NCBI GenBank assembly: GCA_003693705.1
Contig: RBZT01000716.1
Span: 30,518 to 94,517 of the forward strand
Direction: 5' to 3'
Length of the DNA: 64,000 bases
Source of the DNA: Polymyxa betae
Lineage: Eukaryota; Endomyxa; Phytomyxea; Plasmodiophorida; Plasmodiophoridae
Of the stretch, positions 57,757 through 64,000 are shown one piece after another. The notes under the pieces are model-generated. The model ran no database searches. It saw nothing but the letters and a program-made list of their open reading frames with translations, and was not told where the DNA came from. A program made the translations under genes and the position numbers. Numbering within the stretch: the stretch's first letter is position 1; the number at the start of each line of letters is the position of its first letter.

Positions 57757-57987
57757 TTACCCCAAAGTCCAGCATTCGTTAAAGTTTTGCAAAGCAGGAT
57801 CACCGTGATCTTTATTCGAATTCGTTGTCGAATTCCTTTGGTCAGGTTCGCTAATCAACTGAACATAAGCATCCTTTGATGGATTGGGGCAGTCGGGCCA
57901 TTGCAAGAATTTCATCTGGATTGATGTTTCGGCCATATCGTTAGAACCAATCATTCTACATTGCGGACATGTTAAAGCTCCAACTTT
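57757..57987 (-). CDS. Possible terminal exon with a Cys pair, doubtful
   Basis: The open frame reads LTCPQCRMIGSNDMAETSIQ, then PDCPNPSKDAYVQLI, and stops at 57757. The CPQC pair and a later Cys hint at a small zinc-binding module. An internal ATG at 57954 would give 65 residues. Upstream exons were not found. Confidence 0.25.
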   Translation of the reverse strand, partial: KVGALTCPQCRMIGSNDMAETSIQMKFLQWPDCPNPSKDAYVQLISEPDQRNSTTNSNKDHGDPALQNFNECWTLG

Positions 57988-58724
57988 AATTAACAGTAAA
58001 CCGGATGTTCATGATCGATCACGCCAAACTAGAGATCTCATCCATTACAACATGTTGCGTCTCTAGTTTTGAATTTGGTCATTACTGTGCGAAGCTATAA
58101 CGGTTTAAAGTTGATAGGAAACCATAACGTTTGAACCTTGTATGGGCAAAATCAACCCCGAAACAAACTGCCTCGCAGTTTCTCTACCGTCACAGTCACG
58201 CATATTTGTAAATCGCAGCAATCCACCCACGTAGGTATGCAATACTCGTATCAAATTCCAGCAGCGCAGTTATTTGGAAATCGGATTTCATCCTTGTCGT
58301 TGGGCACATTCCGTCCAAAAACAAGGCTCACTGCCGAAAGCTTGCGGATGCCGCTGCTGCAAGGGCCGGGAAATCAAAGAGACTCAATCCAGCAGCAGCA
58401 CAACCAATGCTGTGGATGCGATGGAGCTAGAGTATTTTGAACTTGTGCCCGAAGCTTTTGAAAGAATGTCAGTTTAGAAATTTGAAAGTTTGCGAGGAAA
58501 TCTTATCGGTATAATGGGTGCATTCAGAGTCGAAGGTACTGACGGCAAGTCGTTAAATTCCCATACGACAGTTATTCCATATTGTAAACATAGTGCTCCA
58601 CTGTTATAACAGAAACCCTACTGATTAATCTACCCTGAGCATGTTTCTTCAACGATACAATTTGCAGAGTCCGCAACGGTTGAAGCCACGAGAATACTTC
58701 GGCTTATGAGCTTGAAAAAAATCA

Positions 58725-58808
58725 TGCATTCGATGGGATTTGAACCCACGCCCTCTGACGAGGATCCGAACTTGAGTCGGACGCCTTGGACCGCTCGGCC
58801 ACAAATGC
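58725..58808 (-). tRNA. tRNA-Leu (CAA)
   Basis: An 84-nt type II tRNA. The acceptor GCATTTG pairs with CGAATGC (one G-T pair), with discriminator A. T8 and the D-arm TGGCCGAGCGG are followed by the anticodon stem TCCGA/TCGGA with loop CTCAAGT (anticodon CAA), a long variable arm (CCTC-GTCA-GAGG) and the T-arm with GGTTCAAATCC. A long variable arm, A discriminator and CAA anticodon make it leucine for UUG codons. No intron is present. A copia element begins 12 bp upstream of its 5' end. Confidence 0.95.
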
Positions 58809-58820
58809 ACTTGTTGTTTG

Positions 58821-59104
58821 TGTTAGACGGGAGAGGGTTTTGAACTGGAATGTGTTTGAAAAAGTGTTTTAATTCTTAGTATGCAATCGGAAGGCAATGC
58901 TTCCGGTTGAATTAGCGTGAGTCAACGCTATTGATATCTCGAGATTGATCTAACAGCGCTCATATGCTAACAGTTTGTGTTAGCGCTGTGAGGATCAATC
59001 TCACCATCTTCTCATCATCCTGCATGACTCAATTATCATTTTACTTCCGTGATTATAAACTCACTTTCTCATTTTACCTCAATTTAGAACTCCTCCGTCT
59101 AACA
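58821..59104 (+). repeat. 5' LTR of the copia element
   Basis: 284 bp beginning TGTTAGACGG and ending CCGTCTAACA. Its last 62 bp (59043-59104) recur at 63407-63468 with a single mismatch. Confidence 0.85.
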
Positions 59105-59158
59105 GAATAAGAGTCCCTCTGAACTCTAGCTACAGAGCACGTTTTAAGTTACGTTACG

Positions 59159-60319
59159 ATGCCAACCAGAACTAGGCAGAGATCCCGAAGTGGAGGAGCA
59201 AATATTGCTGACGAGCATTTTCAGGTCAACCAAGAGAGCCGTGTTGTAGGCCCCAATACGAGCCGAGTTATTAGCCAGACCCATTCTGTGCATTTTATGA
59301 ACAATGAGGAAGTCGGCCTTTCTAAGTACAACTCGGGATTGAAACTCATCCCTCAGTTCACCGGATCGAACAGGGATGAATTTATACGAAAACTGGAGAT
59401 GCAGGTCACTATAATGGGCCTAGATTCCTGTCTAGAGCACCCTTCGAATATGGCGAATCATTTTGATATTCGAAATGACAAACTAGCTTCAGCACAAATT
59501 TGTCTACGCTTGAGCCAGTCGCAGTACAAACAAATTTCTAAGTGTACAACAACAAGTGCGATATGGAACAGCTTAAAGAGGGTTTATGAACAATCTGCCC
59601 AATCTAAAGCATCGAATTTGTTTATACAGTTCATTCACCTCCAAAAGAAGCCGTCAGAATCAATGAAGTCCTACCTGGATAAGACCACAGTTCTTTATCA
59701 TGATCTACGTGTTTATGAAAATAATATTGGTGAAGTTGCATTATGTGCAAAAGCCCTGGACGGTTTACCGGAAAATTACCAACAAATCAAGGCTGCTGCG
59801 AGAGCGCGTATCACAGGGGACAATGTCAAGATTCTTTTCTTGACATTGTCCCCAAGATTAACAAACCTGTTACTATCAGCCGAACGTCATGAAAAACTTG
59901 ATACAAAGACACCAGCCCCACAAGATGAGATTAAGAGCTTGAACTCTGAAATTAAAGCTATGAACATACAACTGAAAAAGTTGAAAGGAAAGAAACCAGT
60001 TTTCTGTCGTTACTGCAAGAAACGTGGACATCTCAAAGATAAATGTTTTAAACTGAAAGCGAAAGAAGAATCATCAGAAAAGGATCCAGCCGCTAACAAT
60101 GTAGCAACCGAATCTCCAGACGAGGACGAGTTCACAGGGTTTCATACCTCATCGATCTCTCTTGACAGCGCGATTCGCAACGCGTATTTACTGGACAGCG
60201 GTGCAAATGTTAGTATGACTAACAACAAGTCAATTTTCGTCAATTATCAACATCAAAGCCGATTCTTATTACCTGTAGCAATGGCGGTAAAACACCTGCA
60301 TACGGAACAGGAAACCTGA
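59159..60319 (+). CDS. Copia gag with zinc knuckle and protease start
   Basis: An intact frame of 386 residues from an ATG 55 bp after the LTR. A UBN2/gag-type capsid region has LEMQVTIMGLDSCLEHPS and a LKRVYEQSAQSKASNLFIQF stretch. A CCHC knuckle (CRYCKKRGHLKDKC, about residues 283-296) follows, and then the aspartic protease start LLDSGANVSM. The frame stops at 60317-60319, but homology continues in another frame from about 60285 (IIIEEVLYVPKITKTLLATK), so the gag-pol frame is broken by a shift. It would form virus-like particles in the cytoplasm of the host cell. Confidence 0.85.
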   Translation: MPTRTRQRSRSGGANIADEHFQVNQESRVVGPNTSRVISQTHSVHFMNNEEVGLSKYNSGLKLIPQFTGSNRDEFIRKLEMQVTIMGLDSCLEHPSNMANHFDIRNDKLASAQICLRLSQSQYKQISKCTTTSAIWNSLKRVYEQSAQSKASNLFIQFIHLQKKPSESMKSYLDKTTVLYHDLRVYENNIGEVALCAKALDGLPENYQQIKAAARARITGDNVKILFLTLSPRLTNLLLSAERHEKLDTKTPAPQDEIKSLNSEIKAMNIQLKKLKGKKPVFCRYCKKRGHLKDKCFKLKAKEESSEKDPAANNVATESPDEDEFTGFHTSSISLDSAIRNAYLLDSGANVSMTNNKSIFVNYQHQSRFLLPVAMAVKHLHTEQET

Positions 60320-62600
60320 CAAGTGCTTGCAGTCCAAATATTATCATCGAGGAGGTACTTTACGTGCCTAAGATCACGAAGACGCTCTTGGCGACGAAGT
60401 CGTTCACGGACCAAGGTCTGACAGTTGTTATCAGTGATAAGCTTCGTATTCAGGATCGCTACGGAAAGACCCTTATTTCCGCTTTGGAACGAAACGGTCT
60501 TCATTATATTTTGCCGAAACATGACCCCTGAAGCGCATTCAACCGTCAGTATGGAACTGGCGCACCGAAGATTCGGTCATGCATCCAACGAAAGATTGAA
60601 ACGTTTATGTGAAGCAACCACCGGCATGAACATCGCAAAAGAAGATCGAAAAGTTTGTGAATATAGCGCACAAGGAAATCAAGAAACAGCCTTTTAAAAG
60701 AGCGAACCTCGAAACCTACCCGGCGTTATGAAATGGTGTCATCCGACATTAAAGGGGCTTTTATGGTATCCAGCCGCGAAGGATTTCGGTACTATATCGC
60801 ATTTAATTGCCTATTCTCAACTTGGACTTATTTAGTTTTGTTGAAAACGAAAAGCGCAGAATTTACGGAAGCTACGAAAAAGTTCATTACTAACAGCCAA
60901 GCAGAAACGAAGCAAAGAATGACAATATTTTTCACTGATAACGGTTCCGAATATGTTAAGAGACTGGTCCAAGTAGAAAAATTGCGGGAAAACATTGCGG
61001 GAATAAAAATTCCAGTGAAAAAGTAGCAGCCTCCGGAAATTGCGGCACCGCTATTTTCCGCTATTTCCGGAGGCTGCGCTGTTTCTCTGCTGACATCTTG
61101 GCGTCTCTGGGAAGGCAGTTTGGAGTGCCCATGTCAGCATCAACTGCGCCAGTTGAGCTGACCGATACTTCCACACTTGTCTGCAAACCAAGAGCAATGT
61201 TCGATGGAGCAACGAAATGATTTAAAGTTTTATGGCTGTGAGATTCGACACCTACTGTCAGTTCTTCAAAGAAGTAAAGAACAGCAACAAACCGCCCATC
61301 AAATCCGCCAATTCGTGATGCGATAGGTTCATAATTGGCCAAGAAGTGCCGCTATTTCTGAGAAATGGACCCCCCGAGGGTCCATTAAAAAATAGCGCCA
61401 CTTAATCTCAGGGGTCGAAATCTGATTGGCTCGTTTAATAAATTGCGGTACCGCGTTTTTTTCTTGAACCAGTCTTTAACAGCCAAATGAGCATGCTTCT
61501 GCTCCAGAAAAATATCAAACAATAAGAAAACAACGCCATACAGTCCACAACAAAACGGACAAATTGAAAGGCAGAATCAAACCATTATGGGAATGTCAAG
61601 ATGCATTTAATTGTGTCGAATTTAGCTAACGAGTTTTGGCCATTTGCCGTACACAATGCGGTCTACACGTTGAACCGTCTTCCTACTCACAGAATTGGGT
61701 GGCGAACCCCCTGTATATTGTGATGGAAGCGAAAACAGAAATCAAGCATATGCGACCTTTCGGTTGCACAGCTTACGCTAATATCGATTCGTCTTTGCGG
61801 ACTTCTCTACAGCCAACATCACTGAAATGCCGATCTCTCGGATATACCCCATACCAAAAAGGTTACATTCTTTTACCAAATGATGGCAAGAATATTATAG
61901 TAGGACGTGACGTTAATTTCGATGAAGTTTCTATTATCCCTTTTCCTACTCAGGACAATGTTAATCAAGATCCTGACCCTATGGCACTGATCAACAGTCA
62001 AGAATTCGAAATTAACTTAAATCATACCTCAGATGTCACGGGCTGCGCCCATGACAGCAGCCAAGAGGCCTCGTCAAGACCAACCCGGCGCTGCCTGCGC
62101 AGTTTAGGTACTATCAACTCTTTGGAACTGATATGGCCAGGTGAGACATGTGGAACATTCTTGAAGCAGTCGCGCGGAAGATATGCTGGCATGGAAACCC
62201 CGCCAAGTGCCGTAGCCACCCTGGAAGCTTCCAAGGTGGTAAAAAAGGGGCGGCTGACGCCGCACATACGTCATTCCGATTACCTCTTCCCATAATACAC
62301 ATCACAAGTTCAGCCTTAGTCTAAGACATTCTCCGATACCTGTAACCTTGCCCCTTACATCAGAGATCTACCCGCCAATCTATCAACAGGCTATGCGATT
62401 ATCAGATGCAAAGAATGACATCAAGCAGCCCTCAAGGAACTTCAATCACATGGAGAGAACAATTCTTGGACTCTCGTATAACGTCCAGAAGATGCTGTAC
62501 CAATCAAATCACGATGGATATTTACAAAGAAACGTTTACCTAACGGCGCCCTGAAGTACAAAGCAAGATTAGTCGCCAAAGGATACTCTCACGTGAACGA
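60286..62600 (+). pseudogene. Copia pol remnants: protease end, integrase, start of RT
   Basis: Pieces in several frames are in correct copia order. They are the protease end to about 60525; the integrase zinc region (MELAHRRFGHASNERLKRL, with the second Cys of the CxxC pair lost, CEYS); integrase core pieces (SSDIKGAFMVSSREGFRYY and FFTDNGSEYV); then, after an insertion, PYSPQQNGQIERQNQTIM. Next come FWPFAVHNAVYTLNRLPTH, MRPFGCTAYANID and GRDVNFDE. Last are RT onset traces (PIYQQAMRLSDAK near 62370 and ARLVAKGYSHVND near 62565). Palm motifs of RT and all of RNase H are missing. Confidence 0.85.
61024..61510. mobile_element. Unidentified insertion inside copia integrase
   Basis: About 490 bp interrupts integrase between FTDNGSEYV and PYSPQQNG. 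It opens with a perfect 15-bp hairpin (61026-61040 and 61063-61077, GCAGCCTCCGGAAAT) and contains a second hairpin AATGGACC/GGTCCATT at about 61366-61388. It has no supported coding frame. The ends and target duplication were not resolved, and the family is unknown. Confidence 0.5.
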
Positions 62601-63406
62601 CTGAATCCGAATAACCGCACACAGCCCCGCTCTCGGTGCTATACACATGTCACGGCAAGCACAATGAAACCGTGGCAGGTAGGTTTTCTTGCGTCCCGTG
62701 TGGTGTCATACACCTTGAACACGCCATGCCGATCACTTCCCACCTGTCCCGATACATTTGTATCAACCGCAACACGGATTCGACCCGACACCGATCAGGA
62801 AATCTCCTTGTCGTCCGATAGTCTGCAGAAATGCATGGCCAAAATGAGCGTGCAGGGTTTCGGCTGGCTCGCCAAATTTTGCATTGAAGATGTTGAAACT
62901 GTTTATTTAGGTCGTCGAGACACCTCCACTCCCCAAAATCGTTGCCGAGCCCCATTCCAAGCCCGAACCGGTATGTAACCATGTGTCGTTCCGTTATGGT
63001 GATACTCTAATCACGTTATCGATAGTCTCATTTCCGAGCACCTGAACGATGACATCAATGCCGACGAACAGATGCGCATTGCGATGTTCAACAAGCATAA
63101 CCGTAGCAAGAAAGATCCCGGCCGTAAAACGCCTTTTTGTTCGCGGCCGCAGCCCGATACGGCATCGCGAAAGTTTGAGAACTGCACAGCTGCAGCCGTT
63201 ATTTACTGATTATATCTGCACAGATTGGCCAGTTTGCCAAAACCAAACAATGATTTGATGAACATTGGCGCTGTTTGAGTCGATTACCATGAAACATTTT
63301 CTGCTGTACTTGCACAAACTTCAATACGAATCCTGATCAGTACTGCCGTCAACAAAAATTGGAAGATGTACCAGAAGGATTTTACTACGGCCTACCATAA
63401 CTCACC
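62601..63406. other. Non-copia sequence between RT remnant and 3' LTR
   Basis: The open plus-strand pieces here (about 62745-62970, LSSDSLQKCMAKMSVQGFGW, and 63025-63210, HLNDDINADEQMRIAMFNKH) do not resemble RT or RNase H. The second follows a plausible intron (GTATGT at 62972). They may be host exons captured or inserted into the dying element. Confidence 0.35.
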
Positions 63407-63468
63407 ACTTCCGTGATTATAAACTCACTTTCTCATTTTACCTCAATATAGAACTCCTCCGTCTAACA
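63407..63468 (+). repeat. Truncated 3' LTR
   Basis: 62 bp matching the end of the 5' LTR with one mismatch, ending CCGTCTAACA and followed by the GTTTG target duplication. Confidence 0.85.
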
Positions 63469-63473
63469 GTTTG

Positions 63474-64000
63474 GAAAACTGGAAACCCGAACAATCTGTC
63501 TTATGGAAGAACAAAGCGGGTAAAGGTTACAAATGGTTAAAAGGTTTCATCAACATGAAAACGTTTAGAAAATTGGGTATTAGACAAGTTGGTAATAACG
63601 ATTTGGACCTTATGTGTGCAATATCACTAAACTGTCTGGACATTACAAACCCCTTTGATTCATGCGCAAACATCGCTGAACATTTTCTCGATAATCTTAT
63701 AGTATCTGAAACCAGATCAATCCATAGCTGGACAGGCCTAGGCTTTGTTTTATCAGCTGTAGCAATAAGATGGGCCTACCAGTGGAGCTTGGAAAGTCCA
63801 GGAAGAGGCCTATAGATGTCGCGTGGTGTGTTATTATAATCGACCCTGCTAGGCGTACGAGTACTCGCAGAAATAGTTGCGCGTACGAGTACTCGTACGC
63901 GTACTCGTACGCGCATTATTTCTGCGAGTTTCTCCTATACAAGGGGTATCCCCTCCCTCCATCTCTCTTAGCTCATACGTACATTCGACAACTTCCTCAA
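63474..64000. other. Right edge: doubtful frame and a palindrome
   Basis: A frame at 63471-63815 starts at TTG, not ATG, and reads LWKNKAGKGYKWLKGFINMK. It has no recognisable domain and would begin inside the pre-insertion tRNA upstream region. The rest is non-coding apart from the palindrome. Confidence 0.35.
63863..63929. repeat. 67-bp imperfect palindrome
   Basis: The arms ACTCGCAGAAATA and TGCGCGTACGAGTAC recur in inverse after a TCGTACGC centre. The core alternates GTAC and CGTACG steps. It could form a cruciform or be the end of a mobile element. Confidence 0.75.

Larger units (their letters stand above)
57365..58724. other. Mostly non-coding
   Basis: Apart from the GA-rich tract and the doubtful minus-strand exon below, only unlinked open pieces are seen, such as a plus-strand end at 58370-58478 (NAVDAMELEYFELVPEAF). 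Confidence 0.35.
58821..63468 (+). mobile_element. Degenerate Ty1/copia LTR retrotransposon
   Basis: The element is bounded by TG...CA ends with the inverted repeat TGTTAGACGG/CCGTCTAACA and flanked by a 5-bp duplication GTTTG (58816-58820 and 63469-63473). Order inside: 5' LTR, gag with zinc knuckle and protease, integrase, and the start of reverse transcriptase, which is the copia order. Frameshifts after the protease, an insertion inside integrase, loss of most RT and all RNase H, and a 3' LTR cut to 62 bp show it is dead. The matching target duplication shows both outer ends are original, so the losses are internal. Confidence 0.9.

Overview
This is nuclear DNA of a microbial eukaryote. 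Almost every gene is broken by very short GT-AG introns, typically 41-62 nt with a few of 116-285 nt. I joined several genes by eye, and their reading frames close exactly. There is a tRNA-Leu(CAA) gene, a Ty1/copia element and plant-type (TTTAGGG) telomere-like repeats, and nothing is arranged in operons. The mix of 7TM-RGS proteins, class C GPCRs, secreted ankyrin and RING proteins and bacterial-type beta-class GSTs would fit a protist such as a rhizarian. That placement is inference; the sequence alone does not fix the lineage.

Layout. 0-5.4 kb: a small secreted protein cut by the left edge, then a divergent pair of receptor-like proteins (signal peptide, PA-like luminal domain, seven membrane helices) and a decayed third copy. 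5.4-10.7 kb: a nine-exon Era-type GTPase, two tandem 7TM-RGS genes (one broken by a stop and a frameshift) and a small probably GPI-anchored acidic protein. 10.7-20.9 kb: a short LOTUS-domain gene, an unrecognised multi-exon gene, a beta-class GST followed convergently by a tiny unknown gene, and a secreted tandem-GNAT acetyltransferase. 21-23.4 kb: a six-exon secreted M3-family metallopeptidase whose zinc ligands are lost. 23.4-27.4 kb: mostly non-coding, with a 403-bp inverted-repeat element. 27.5-35 kb: two long multi-exon secreted proteins ending in RING-H2 domains. 35-38 kb: a coiled-coil protein, then a second copy of the GST plus tiny-gene pair. 39-49.8 kb: two tandem LamG/class C GPCRs of about 1,510 residues. 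52.6-57.4 kb: a secreted ankyrin protein, a small acidic secreted protein and a GT61 glycosyltransferase. 58.7-63.5 kb: tRNA-Leu with a degenerate copia element inserted 12 bp upstream of it.

Themes. The window is rich in cell-surface and G-protein signalling genes (five 7TM receptor genes or pseudogenes besides two class C GPCRs, with RGS domains on two) and in secreted proteins. Three DNA-level patterns cross gene boundaries: a 10-bp word CGTACTGG(A/C)C occurring 15 times in several reading frames and both orientations; telomere-like repeats placed in or at the edges of introns; and repeated local duplication (7TM-PA, 7TM-RGS, GST plus tiny gene, GPCR, SP-RING).
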